From Roseiarcus sp963829505 (lineage in GTDB: Bacteria > Pseudomonadota > Alphaproteobacteria > Rhizobiales > Beijerinckiaceae), in the NCBI GenBank assembly GCA_963829505.1, contig CAWHIL010000003.1, positions 868,001-932,000 on the forward strand: a DNA stretch of 64,000 nucleotides, in the 5' to 3' direction. The stretch's first letter is position 1. Every line of letters starts with the position of its first letter. The position numbers and the translations under genes were made by a program. The notes under the pieces are model-generated. The model was not told where the DNA came from. It saw only the letters and a list, made by a program, of their open reading frames with translations, and did not search any database. Positions 25,740-33,791 of this stretch are shown one piece after another.

Positions 25740-26756
25740 GTGAGCCACGAGGACGGGCGCGTCATCGCCATCGGCGGTTCCTGGGGTTCGATCACGGCGA
25801 TTCTGGAACTCTGTAAGGGGCTGTCGTCCGACCTTCAGGCGGCGATTTGCATCGTGATCCACCTGAGTCCGCGGTTTCCGAGCCAGGCGGCGCAGCTTTT
25901 CGCCGCGCGCTGTCCGATGCCGGTCGTCGCCGCAACTGATGGCGCGCGGCTTGAGTCCGGCCGCGTCTTTGTCGGCCAGCCGGACCGGCATCTCATCGTT
26001 CAGGACGGGACCATCCGCCTCGGCGACGGCCCGCGCGAGAACCAGGCGCGGCCGGCGATCGACCCGCTGTTTCGTTCGGTGGGCGTGAGCTACGGCGCGC
26101 GAGCGGTCGGCCTGGTGCTGACGGGGCTTCTCGACGACGGCGCCTCTGGGCTCGCCGACCTGAAGCGGTGCGGCGGCGTGACGGTGGTGCAGAACCCCCG
26201 CGACGCGGAGGCCGCCGAGATGCCGCTCGCCGCACTCGGCGCAACCGCCATCGACTACCGCGCCCCGCTCGCAGACCTTGGGGCGCTTCTCGAAATGCTG
26301 ACGAGGCAGCCGGCCGGCCCGTCGCCGCCGCCCCCGGACGACGTCCGGCTCGAGGTTGAGATTGCGCTCGGGCGGCCCATCGGCGCCGAGGACATGGCCC
26401 GCCTCGCGGAACCCTCCGCCTTGTCGTGTCCTGCCTGCGGCGGCGTTCTCTCGCAGATGCGCCGCGCGCCGCCTTTGCGGTTCCGCTGCCAGGTCGGCCA
26501 TGCCTACTCGGCGGAAACGCTCAATCGCGAACAGGAGGGCTCGGTGGACGAGGCGATGCGCGTGGCGCTTCGCATCGTCGAGGAGCGCTCAACGCTCACT
26601 CGCAAGATGGCGGCGGAAGCGCGAAACGCGGGCCGCAAGGCGTCCGCCGCGCTGTTCGACAAGACCGCCGAGGAGGCCCGCAAGCAATCCGAGGTTCTGC
26701 GCGGCGCGATCATGGACGCGCTGCGGCGGGATCGGGCGCCCGACGTTGAAGCTTAG
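25740..26756 (+). CDS. CheB-type protein-glutamate methylesterase with zinc-ribbon tail
   Basis: A 338-residue protein starting at a GTG preceded by GGAGG at ideal spacing. The CheB catalytic domain fills residues 1-190, with the nucleophile in GGSWGS, the His in VIHLSP and the Asp in LTGLLDDGASGL. There is no receiver domain. After a Pro-rich linker comes a C-terminal module with CPACG and RCQVGHAYS, a probable Cys3-His zinc ribbon, then a charged helix. This architecture occurs in stress-linked chemotaxis-like modules near CheR/kinase fusions. Here it follows the broken CheB-CheR-kinase gene, so the two probably served one pathway. Confidence 0.88.
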   Translation: MSHEDGRVIAIGGSWGSITAILELCKGLSSDLQAAICIVIHLSPRFPSQAAQLFAARCPMPVVAATDGARLESGRVFVGQPDRHLIVQDGTIRLGDGPRENQARPAIDPLFRSVGVSYGARAVGLVLTGLLDDGASGLADLKRCGGVTVVQNPRDAEAAEMPLAALGATAIDYRAPLADLGALLEMLTRQPAGPSPPPPDDVRLEVEIALGRPIGAEDMARLAEPSALSCPACGGVLSQMRRAPPLRFRCQVGHAYSAETLNREQEGSVDEAMRVALRIVEERSTLTRKMAAEARNAGRKASAALFDKTAEEARKQSEVLRGAIMDALRRDRAPDVEA

Positions 26757-26887
26757 CGACGCTTCGAACCTCGGCCTGGTTGGCGCGGCGCGGGGGCGCA
26801 TAACGCGCTTGTAAGGGCAGTTGATTTCCCAGGCCCGCCGGGTATCATCCGTTATCGAGACGACGGCGCGCTCGAACGGGCCGTCTT

Positions 26888-27106
26888 TTGCGGCAAGTGC
26901 GCAAAGGGCGGGCCTCGATCGCGCGACAGATCGCCGTCATCAATCTCCGACGGCGGCGGGGCGAGCCGACGGAATCCTACGATCTGACGCTGCAAACCTT
27001 TCAGGACATTCAGGCGATCTCCGAAGATCACTACCGCGAGATGCTGAGTTGCGGGCTGGCGAGCTTCGAGGCCTGGGCGTTCATTTGCGGAGAGCGTGCG
27101 GGTTAG
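26888..27106 (+). CDS. Small hypothetical protein
   Basis: A 72-residue basic protein starting at a TTG (26888); a GTG three codons on is an alternative. The N-terminus is Arg-rich (ASIARQIAVINLRRRR). The C-terminal half is helical and neutral, ending FEAWAFICGERAG. No family is recognised and no strong ribosome site is seen, so it is reported with reserve. It lies 130 bp after the cheB gene and 49 bp before the convergent amidohydrolase. Confidence 0.45.
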   Translation: MRQVRKGRASIARQIAVINLRRRRGEPTESYDLTLQTFQDIQAISEDHYREMLSCGLASFEAWAFICGERAG

Positions 27107-27155
27107 TCCGCGCCGGCGGCGCCCTCAAGGACCAGTCCGTCCGGACGCCCGGCCT

Positions 27156-28340
27156 TCACGGCAGCACGGTTCTCGCAAGCTCGGTCCAGTAGGCGACGCC
27201 GTGCGCGAGCGCGTCGTCGTTGAAATCGTACCTCGGATTGTGAAGCATGGCGGAATCGCCGTTGCCGACGAAGACATAGGCGCCTGGCACCTTGCGCAGT
27301 ACGAAGGCGAAGTCTTCGGCCCCCATGACGGGCCTGAGATCGTCGCGCACGTTCTCGGGGCCGGCGACCGCCCGCATCGCCTCGAGCGCGAGATCTGTCT
27401 CGGCCGGGTGGTTGACGGTCGGCGGGTAATTGAGGCCGTCGCCTGATTCGACAGTCGCGCGGACCCCAAGCGCCGCCGCGGTCTCCGCGCAGATGCGCCT
27501 GAGCTCCGTCTCGATCGCCCGATCGACCGCCTCCGAGAAGGAGCGGGTATTGCACTTCATGACGACCCGCGCGGGGATGACGTTGATCGCGTCGCCGCCG
27601 TGGATCGACGTGATCGATACGACGGCGGGGTCGAGAGGATCGACGACCCGCGACACGATGGTCTGAACGGCGGCGACAATCGCGCTCGCCGCGACGATCG
27701 GATCGCGGGTGAGATGGGGGAAGGCCGCGTGGCCGCCGAGGCCCTCGACGACGATGGTGAACTTGCCGGTCGCCGCCATCGCGGCCCCGCGCACCACCCC
27801 GAACGAGCCGATCGGCTGGCCCGGCCAATTGTGCACGGCGTAGGCGCCCTTCACCGGGAAGCGCTCGAGCATTCCGGCGTCGATCATGGCCTGCGCGCCG
27901 GCCCCGCCTTCCTCGGCCGGCTGGAAGCAGAAGACGAGCGTCCCGTCGAAGCCTCGCGTCTCGGCGAGGAGCCTCGCGGCGCCGAGCAGCATCGTCGTGT
28001 GCCCGTCGTGGCCGCAGGCGTGCATCTTCCCCGGGACCGTCGAGGAATAGGGCGCCCCCGTCGCCTCCTCGATCGGCAGCGCGTCCATGTCGGCGCGGAA
28101 CAGCACCCGCTTTTCCGGGCCGGCCGCGGGCCCGGACGCGCCGTGGATCAGGCCGAGCACTCCCGTCCCGCCGACGCCCTCGACGACCTCGTCGAAGCCG
28201 AAGCCGCGCAGCCGCTCCGCCACGATGCGCGCCGTCCGCGGCACGTCGTAGCCAAGCTCGGGGTGGCGATGGAGGTCGTGGCGCCATTCGGTGAGTTCGG
28301 GGACGATGGCGGCGATCGAGTTCCTGACGGGGGCGTTCAT
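27156..28340 (-). CDS. M20 family amidohydrolase (hippurate hydrolase/HipO-like)
   Basis: A 394-residue zinc aminoacylase-type enzyme. The N-terminal WRHDLHRHPELGYD and HACGHDGHTTMLLGAA are the M20D subfamily hallmarks with metal ligands. FQPAEEGGAGA holds the catalytic Glu, and the dimerisation domain starts at about 185. MGAEDFAFVL and a terminal His (AMLHNPRYDFND) complete the site. The ATG at 28340 (MNAPVRNS) has GGAG upstream. An open frame extends further but lacks homology. Substrates of this group include N-acyl amino acids, hippurate and indole-acetyl amides. It is divergent from the ornithine cyclodeaminase gene, sharing a 116-bp promoter region. Confidence 0.92.
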   Translation of the reverse strand: MNAPVRNSIAAIVPELTEWRHDLHRHPELGYDVPRTARIVAERLRGFGFDEVVEGVGGTGVLGLIHGASGPAAGPEKRVLFRADMDALPIEEATGAPYSSTVPGKMHACGHDGHTTMLLGAARLLAETRGFDGTLVFCFQPAEEGGAGAQAMIDAGMLERFPVKGAYAVHNWPGQPIGSFGVVRGAAMAATGKFTIVVEGLGGHAAFPHLTRDPIVAASAIVAAVQTIVSRVVDPLDPAVVSITSIHGGDAINVIPARVVMKCNTRSFSEAVDRAIETELRRICAETAAALGVRATVESGDGLNYPPTVNHPAETDLALEAMRAVAGPENVRDDLRPVMGAEDFAFVLRKVPGAYVFVGNGDSAMLHNPRYDFNDDALAHGVAYWTELARTVLP

Positions 28341-28456
28341 GTCGGGGTCGACTCCGGTATAGTGGACGGACTCGGACGAGAGAGGGCGAAGAGCGCCCGA
28401 GGCCCGAGTTTGTGACGGCGCCGCGCCGTTCGCAAGCGCAATAGGAGCCACGCCTT

Positions 28457-29524
28457 ATGAACCCGCCGGGGCCCGGCCTCCTCAGCCTCGTTCCCTTCGT
28501 CAGCGTCGATCACATGATGCGCATCGTCATGGACATCGGCGTCGAGCGGATGCTGACCGAGCTTGCCGGCGCCATCGAGGAGGACTTTCGCCGCTGGGAG
28601 GCGTTCGACAAGACGCCGCGCATCCCCGCCCACTCGGACGAGGGCGTGATCGAACTCATGCCGACCAGCGACGGCGCGACCTACGGCTTCAAATACGTCA
28701 ACGGCCATCCGAAGAACGTCGCGGCCGGGCGGCAGACGGTCACCGCCTTCGGCGTGCTCTCCCATGTCGACAGCGGCTATCCGATGCTGATTTCGGAAAT
28801 GACGATCCTGACGGCGCTGCGCACCGCCGCGACCTCGGCGCTCGCGGCCCGCGCGCTCGCGCCGCCGGATGCGCGGACCATGGCGATCATCGGCAACGGC
28901 GCGCAATGCGAGTTCCAGGCCCTCGCCTTCAAGGCGCTCTGCGGGGTGGAAGCCGTGCGCCTCTACGACATCGACCCGAGGGCGACATTGAAGGCCGCCC
29001 GCAACCTCGCCGGGTCAGGTCTTTCGGTCGCCCAATGCTCCTCGAGCGAGGAGGCGATCCTCGGCGCCGAAATCGTCACGACCTGCACCGCCGACAAGCG
29101 CTTCGCCACCATCCTCACCGACAACATGATCGGCGCGGGGGTCCATCTCAACGCGATCGGCGGCGACTCTCCGGGCAAGACGGAGCTTGCGCGCGACATT
29201 CTGCTGCGCTCCGACATCTTCGTCGAATACGCGCCCCAGACCCGCATCGAGGGCGAGATCCAGCAGCTTCCGCGCGACTATCCGGTGACGGAGCTGTGGC
29301 AGGTTCTGGCGGGGCGGGCGGCGGGGCGCCGCGACGCCCGCCGGATCACGCTCTTCGACGGCGTCGGCTTCGCCATCGAGGATTTCTCGGCGCTACGCTA
29401 CATCCGCGACCAGCTTCCGCGCACGGGCCATTTCACCAACCTCGACCTGCTCGCCGACCCCGACGACCCCCGCGATCTCTACGGGATGCTGCTCAGGCAT
29501 GGGGCTTCCACCCCCTCGTCCTGA
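28457..29524 (+). CDS. Ornithine cyclodeaminase / mu-crystallin family protein
   Basis: A 355-residue NAD-dependent enzyme. The Rossmann motif is IIGNGAQCEFQALAF near 150. MLISEMTILTALRTAATSALAAR contains the substrate-binding block, and HLNAIGGDSPGKTEL with the catalytic Asp is present. The length and C-terminal extension match the true ornithine cyclodeaminase group (ornithine to proline plus ammonia) more than alanine dehydrogenase relatives. No arginase or proline genes are nearby. It is divergent from the M20 amidohydrolase. Confidence 0.9.
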   Translation: MNPPGPGLLSLVPFVSVDHMMRIVMDIGVERMLTELAGAIEEDFRRWEAFDKTPRIPAHSDEGVIELMPTSDGATYGFKYVNGHPKNVAAGRQTVTAFGVLSHVDSGYPMLISEMTILTALRTAATSALAARALAPPDARTMAIIGNGAQCEFQALAFKALCGVEAVRLYDIDPRATLKAARNLAGSGLSVAQCSSSEEAILGAEIVTTCTADKRFATILTDNMIGAGVHLNAIGGDSPGKTELARDILLRSDIFVEYAPQTRIEGEIQQLPRDYPVTELWQVLAGRAAGRRDARRITLFDGVGFAIEDFSALRYIRDQLPRTGHFTNLDLLADPDDPRDLYGMLLRHGASTPSS

Positions 29525-29553
29525 GGGGGCGCCTGAAGACGACGTGTCCCAGA

Positions 29554-29659
29554 CCCTCGTCCTCAGGAGCGGCGCCGAAGGCGGCGCGGCTCGAAGGACG
29601 CTCGCAGCGCCGAAGCGTCCTTCGAGACGCCCGCTGACGCGGGCTCCTCAGGACGAGGG
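29554..29659. repeat. REP-like palindromic repeat, family B
   Basis: Outer arms CCCTCGTCCTCAGGAGC and GCTCCTCAGGACGAGGG are nearly perfect inverses. Inner arms CTCGAAGGACGCT and AGCGTCCTTCGAG are perfect inverses. The element lies between the ornithine cyclodeaminase gene and guaB. A second copy is at 56703-56805, and the CCCTCGTCCTGAGG half also occurs at 29512-29525. Confidence 0.8.
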
Positions 29660-29745
29660 GTTCGCTCTTGAGCGCCGCGCTAGGAACTTGGCGCCGCCCG
29701 TGGTAGGCAGCCGCGCCATCAGGCGAGTCGGACGAGGTGACGACG

Positions 29746-31233
29746 ATGGCGAACGAAAGCGGCTTCCCCGAAGGACTGGCTTTCGACGACGTGCTGCTCA
29801 GGCCCGGCCATTCGACCGTGATGCCGGGCGCGGTCAGCGTCGCGACGCGCCTCACCCGCTCGATCCCCCTCAACCTGCCGATCATCTCCTCGGCGATGGA
29901 CACCGTGACGGAAGCGCGCCTCGCCATCGCCATGGCGCAGGCGGGCGGCATCGGCGTCATCCACCGCAACCTCGACCCCGCGGACCAGGCCGAGGAGGTG
30001 CGCAAGGTCAAACGCTTCGAGAGCGGCATGGTCGTCGACCCGATCACCATCTTCCCCGACGCCACGCTCGCCGACGCGCTCGCCGTCATGCGGCGCGCCT
30101 CGATCTCCGGCATCCCCGTGGTCGAGCCGGGGCCCGACGGCAAGCCCGGCCGGCTCGTCGGCATCCTGACGAACCGCGACGTGCGCTTCGCCGACGATCC
30201 GCGCCAGCCGGTGACCGAACTCATGACGCGCAAGGTCGTCACCGTCGGGGAGGGGGTCGGCCACGACGAGGCGCGAAGGCTTCTCCACCACCACCGCATC
30301 GAGAAGCTCGTCGTCGTCGACGAATCTGGACGCTGCGTCGGCCTGATCACGGTCAAGGACATCGAGAAGGCGACGGCCCATCCGAACGCCGCCAAGGACG
30401 GCGACGGGCGTCTGCGCGTCGCCGCCGCGACCACCGTCGGCGACAAGGGCTTCGCCCGCGCCGAGCTTCTGATGGCGGCCGGCGTCGACTGCCTCGTCGT
30501 CGACACCGCCCACGGCCATTCCGAGCATGTGCTCGAACAGGTGCGGCGCATCCAGCGCGCGACCAACAAGGTCGCCGTCATCGCCGGCAACGTCGCGACC
30601 CGCGACGGCGCGCAGGCGCTGATCGACGCGGGCGCCGACGCGATCAAGATCGGCATCGGCCCGGGCTCGATCTGCACGACGCGGATCGTGGCGGGCGTCG
30701 GCGTGCCGCAGCTCTCCGCCATCCTCGAGGCGGCGGAGGCGGGCAGGGCGGCCAACGTCCCCGTCATCGCCGACGGCGGCATCAAGTACTCGGGCGACCT
30801 CGCCAAGGCGATCGCGGCCGGCGCCGACTGCGCCATGATCGGCTCGCTGCTGGCCGGCACCGACGAGAGCCCGGGCGAGGTGTTCCTCTACCAGGGCCGC
30901 TCCTACAAGAGCTACCGCGGTATGGGCTCGCTCGGCGCGATGGGCGCGGGCTCGGCCGACCGCTACTTCCAGCAGGACGTGAAGGATCAGATGAAGCTCG
31001 TGCCGGAGGGCGTCGAGGGGCAGGTGCCCTACCGCGGACCGGTCGGCGCCATCCTGCACCAGCTCGGCGGGGGCCTCCGCGCCGCAATGGGCTATGTCGG
31101 GGCTGCGACGATCCCCGAATTCCAGCGGAAGGCGCAGTTCATGCGCATCACCAACGCCGCCTTGCGCGAGAGCCACGTCCACGACGTCGCCATCACCCGC
31201 GAGAGCCCGAACTACCACCCGTCGGGGGTGTGA
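29746..31233 (+). CDS. guaB: IMP dehydrogenase
   Basis: The 495-residue enzyme that oxidises IMP to XMP, the first committed step of GMP synthesis. It has AFDDVLLRPG at the N-terminus, two CBS domains at about 95-205 (GIPVVE, EKLVVVD) and the catalytic loop GPGSICTTRIVAGVG with the active Cys. The mobile flap region contains YRGMGSLGAM. ATG 29746 has GAGG upstream; an in-frame GTG three codons earlier is possible. Its last 41 bases overlap the 3' end of the convergent transporter gene. Confidence 0.97.
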   Translation: MANESGFPEGLAFDDVLLRPGHSTVMPGAVSVATRLTRSIPLNLPIISSAMDTVTEARLAIAMAQAGGIGVIHRNLDPADQAEEVRKVKRFESGMVVDPITIFPDATLADALAVMRRASISGIPVVEPGPDGKPGRLVGILTNRDVRFADDPRQPVTELMTRKVVTVGEGVGHDEARRLLHHHRIEKLVVVDESGRCVGLITVKDIEKATAHPNAAKDGDGRLRVAAATTVGDKGFARAELLMAAGVDCLVVDTAHGHSEHVLEQVRRIQRATNKVAVIAGNVATRDGAQALIDAGADAIKIGIGPGSICTTRIVAGVGVPQLSAILEAAEAGRAANVPVIADGGIKYSGDLAKAIAAGADCAMIGSLLAGTDESPGEVFLYQGRSYKSYRGMGSLGAMGAGSADRYFQQDVKDQMKLVPEGVEGQVPYRGPVGAILHQLGGGLRAAMGYVGAATIPEFQRKAQFMRITNAALRESHVHDVAITRESPNYHPSGV

Positions 31234-32128
31234 GGGCGGAGCCCGAGGTTTTCGCCGGTTTCGGCGGCGCGCCCTGAACGCGCTGGCTTGAGGCCACGCT
31301 CGCGAGGGCGAGGGCCATCCCGACCAGCTGCAGCGCCGTCAACGTCTGGCCCAGCGCGAGCCAGCCGATGAGGACAGCCGTGACGGGGCTCAGGAGAACG
31401 AGCGGCGAGGCGGCGGCCGGCCCGAGGCGGGCGACGCCGCGGAACCAGAGGACGTAGCTGACCGCCGCGCCGAAGAGGGCGAGCCAGCCGAAGCCTGCGA
31501 CCTCGCCGAGGCTCGGCGCCGGCAGCGGCGGTTCGAAGAGGAGCGCGGGCGGAAGCAGGAGAAGGCCGCCGGCGACCAGTTGCCAGGCGGTGAACGTCAG
31601 CGCCGGCGCCGGCGGCTGCCAGCGCTTGGCGAGCACGGTGCCGAGCGCCATTGAGAGCGCGCCTCCGAGCCCGGCCGCGATCCCCATCGGATCGAGCGCC
31701 GCGCCGGGCCTCAGAACGAGGAGGGCGACGCCGACGACGCCGCCGAGCGCCGCCGCCACGGCCGCAGTCCGCAGGGGCGCGCCGACGAGCGCGGCCGCGA
31801 GCACGAGGACCGCGAGCGGCTGGGTCGCAATGAGGACGGCCGCGACGCCGCCGGGCAGACGATAGGCGGCGACGAACATGAGCCACCAGAAGATCGAGAA
31901 GTTCAGCGCGCCGAGGATGAGAAGCCGAAGCCACCAGAGCCCATGAGGGCGCTCGCGGGTCCAGAGGAGCATCACGAGGCCGGTCGGCAGAGCGCGCAGG
32001 AGCGAGGCGGTCAGGGGATGGCCGGGCGGCAGAAGCTGCGTCGTGACGTAGTAGACCGTGCCCCAGATGATCGGCGCCAGCGCCGTCAGGATGACGTCGG
32101 CGGCCCCCGATCTCGCGTCGTCGCTCAT
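31193..32128 (-). CDS. EamA/DMT family transporter
   Basis: A 311-residue membrane protein with ten predicted helices in two EamA repeats (about 10-140 and 150-285), typical of RhaT/YdcZ-like drug and metabolite exporters. The opening ALAPIIWGTVYYVTTQLLPPGHPL is characteristic of YedA/PecM-type members. Start ATG 32128 overlaps the stop of the HAD gene (ATGA). The C-terminus is a soluble Ser/Gly-rich tail that overlaps guaB on the other strand. Substrate unknown. Confidence 0.9.
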   Translation of the reverse strand: MSDDARSGAADVILTALAPIIWGTVYYVTTQLLPPGHPLTASLLRALPTGLVMLLWTRERPHGLWWLRLLILGALNFSIFWWLMFVAAYRLPGGVAAVLIATQPLAVLVLAAALVGAPLRTAAVAAALGGVVGVALLVLRPGAALDPMGIAAGLGGALSMALGTVLAKRWQPPAPALTFTAWQLVAGGLLLLPPALLFEPPLPAPSLGEVAGFGWLALFGAAVSYVLWFRGVARLGPAAASPLVLLSPVTAVLIGWLALGQTLTALQLVGMALALASVASSQRVQGAPPKPAKTSGSALTPPTGGSSGSRG

Positions 32129-32799
32129 CGCCGGCCCGCGACCTCGTCGATATGGGCGAGCAGGTCGGCCGGGTCCTCGTAGACGCGCAGCGCCGATGCC
32201 TTCTGCAGTTCGTCCGCGCCATAGCCGCCCGACAGCAGGCCGACGCCGAGCGCCCGGCAGCGGGCCGCCGCCAGCATGTCCCAGATCGAGTCGCCGACGA
32301 CGACCGAGTTCTCGATCGGCGCGCCGAGCCGCGCGGCCGCTGCGAGGAAGAGGTCGGGATCGGGCTTGGCGTGCTTCACCTGATCGCGCGTCACGACCGG
32401 GCTCTTGCCGGGGTCGACGCCGAGCGCCTCGAGGTTGACGGAAGCCGTCTCCATGCGCCCGCTGGTGGCGATCGCCCATGGGACGCGGGCGCCCGTCAGA
32501 GCGGCCAGCAGCTCGCGCGCGCCGGGCAGGGGGCGGATATGGCCGCCCATCCGCCGGTAGGCGGCGGCGTGCGCCTGGCGCAGCCGCTCGCTGCGCGCCT
32601 CGTCGATCGCGACCCCCGTCTCGCGGACGAGCTGGTTGGTGAAGAGGCCCCCGCTCATGCCGATCTTGCGGTGGATGCGCCAGACGGCGAGGTCGATCCC
32701 CTCGGCGTCGAGGGCCTCCTTCCAGGCGAGCACATGCTGGTAGACGCTGTCGACCAGCGTGCCGTCGAGATCGAAGAGGAAGGCTGGCTCGATGCGCAT
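32125..32799 (-). CDS. HAD-superfamily phosphatase (PGP/beta-PGM-like)
   Basis: A 224-residue subfamily IA hydrolase. Motifs in order are FLFDLDGTLVDS (nucleophile Asp), IATSGRMET (motif II), KHAKPDPDLF (Lys of motif III) and VVVGDSIWDMLAA (motif IV, acidic pair). An alpha-helical cap lies between motifs I and II. ATG 32799 is preceded by AGGAGGT, a near-ideal ribosome site. It acts on a small phosphorylated metabolite, not identifiable from sequence. Coupled to the downstream EamA gene. Confidence 0.9.
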   Translation of the reverse strand: MRIEPAFLFDLDGTLVDSVYQHVLAWKEALDAEGIDLAVWRIHRKIGMSGGLFTNQLVRETGVAIDEARSERLRQAHAAAYRRMGGHIRPLPGARELLAALTGARVPWAIATSGRMETASVNLEALGVDPGKSPVVTRDQVKHAKPDPDLFLAAAARLGAPIENSVVVGDSIWDMLAAARCRALGVGLLSGGYGADELQKASALRVYEDPADLLAHIDEVAGRR

Positions 32800-32933
32800 G
32801 GGGGACCTCCTGGCTGGACGGCGCGCCGACCTTACCTCAGGAGGAACGCGCGAACACAAGGGGGCGGCGAATGGGGGCGATTCGGGCCTGTCGTGGCGCT
32901 CGGCTCCGAAGCAGGTGGCATAACGACGTAAAG

Positions 32934-32951
32934 GTGTTTCACGTGAAACAC
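32934..32951. promoter_or_regulatory. parS centromere-like site
   Basis: GTGTTTCACGTGAAACAC is an 18-bp perfect palindrome containing the 16-bp consensus TGTTTCACGTGAAACA bound by chromosomal ParB. parS sites of this exact sequence are used for chromosome segregation and normally cluster near the replication origin. No parA or parB gene is in the window. Confidence 0.85.
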
Positions 32952-32966
32952 TTAGTCGCAGATTTT

Positions 32967-33039
32967 AACAGGGAGAATTTACAACGGAACAGGGAGAGTT
33001 TACGTCTGTAACAGGGAGCTTTTTTTGCGGAACAGGGAG
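32967..33039 (+). repeat. Iteron-like array, four AACAGGGAG repeats
   Basis: The 9-mer AACAGGGAG occurs at 32967-32975, 32988-32996, 33010-33018 and 33031-33039, at intervals of 21, 22 and 21 bp (two helical turns). Each copy is followed two bases later by a T-run (TTT or longer). All point the same way. Spacing and orientation resemble plasmid replication iterons, but no replication initiator gene is adjacent. Confidence 0.75.
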
Positions 33040-33058
33040 GGTTTTCTGAGGATCACGA

Positions 33059-33107
33059 GTTCGGCAGAAGTTCGGCATGCGTTCGGCGCCCGTTTCGCTG
33101 TGGATAA
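33059..33107. other. Phased GTTCGGC repeats and DnaA box
   Basis: GTTCGGC occurs at 33059, 33070 and 33081, exactly 11 bp apart. Twelve bases beyond the third copy is TGTGGATAA (33099-33107), the exact complement of the consensus DnaA box TTATCCACA. A weaker GTGGATTTC follows. The remainder of 33108-33217 is moderately AT-rich with no gene. Together with parS and the iteron-like array this looks like a replication control region. Confidence 0.6.
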
Positions 33108-33217
33108 GCGGTGGATTTCCTGCGAGCTCGTTTTATTGTTCAAGGCGTTGGAGTAATTCTCTCAGAAATCGGTTCTGAATTTCCGTCGCGGTCCGATACG
33201 GACGTTCTTGGACCCCA

Positions 33218-33637
33218 TTATTCGCCGATGATCTTGACAAGAACGCGCTTTCTCCGCCCGCCGTCGAACTCGCCGTAGAAGATCTGCTCCCACGGACCGA
33301 AATCGAGCCGTCCCCCGGTGATCGCGACGACCACCTCGCGCCCCATGACCTGGCGTTTCATGTGCGCGTCGGCGTTGTCCTCGCCGGTCCGATTGTGGCG
33401 ATAGGCGGAGGCCGGCTCGTGCGGGGCGAGCCTTTCGAGCCAGGCGTCGTAGTCGGCGTGCAGGCCGCGTTCGTCGTCGTTGATGAAGACGGAAGCGGTG
33501 ATGTGCATCGCATTGACCAGAACGAGCCCCTCCCGGACGCCGCTCTCCGCGAGCGCCGCCTCGACTTCCGGCGTGATGTTGATGAAGGCCCGCCGTCCGG
33601 GCGTCTCGAACCAGAGTTCCTTGCGATGGGATTTCAT
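33218..33637 (-). CDS. yjbQ: YjbQ family protein (UPF0047)
   Basis: A 139-residue single-domain protein. Family landmarks are GLVLVNAMHITASVFINDDE, the His-rich HMKRQVMGREVVVAI and GPWEQIFYGEFDGGRRKRV. The ATG at 33637 follows GGAGG. Members have weak thiamin-phosphate-synthase activity in vitro and a probable metal/phosphate site formed by the conserved His, but the physiological role is not settled. It is transcribed alone, with its stop facing the replication-like region. Confidence 0.92.
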   Translation of the reverse strand: MKSHRKELWFETPGRRAFINITPEVEAALAESGVREGLVLVNAMHITASVFINDDERGLHADYDAWLERLAPHEPASAYRHNRTGEDNADAHMKRQVMGREVVVAITGGRLDFGPWEQIFYGEFDGGRRKRVLVKIIGE

Positions 33638-33791
33638 GGGCGTTGCCTCCTGGCTTTGCACGAGGATAGCGGGAACGATGGGTCAGATCCTGTTCGCCAC
33701 TGCCGGCGCCGTCTGCGCCACCGCTCCCACTCGAGCCCCGCTTGCGCGCGCCCGGGCGCAGGCTCTTGTGGGGGCGGGCCGGGGTGGGGGG

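Noticed and set aside
32963..32980. CtrA binding site (TTAA-N7-TTAA)
   Set aside because: The first iteron copy reads TTAA-CAGGGAG-AATT, but the other three copies do not keep the half sites, so CtrA is not the common feature.
32860..33217. Declaring this the chromosomal oriC outright
   Set aside because: parS, repeats and a DnaA box are present, but only one perfect DnaA box, no usual oriC neighbour genes and no skew data are available. It is kept as a hypothesis only.
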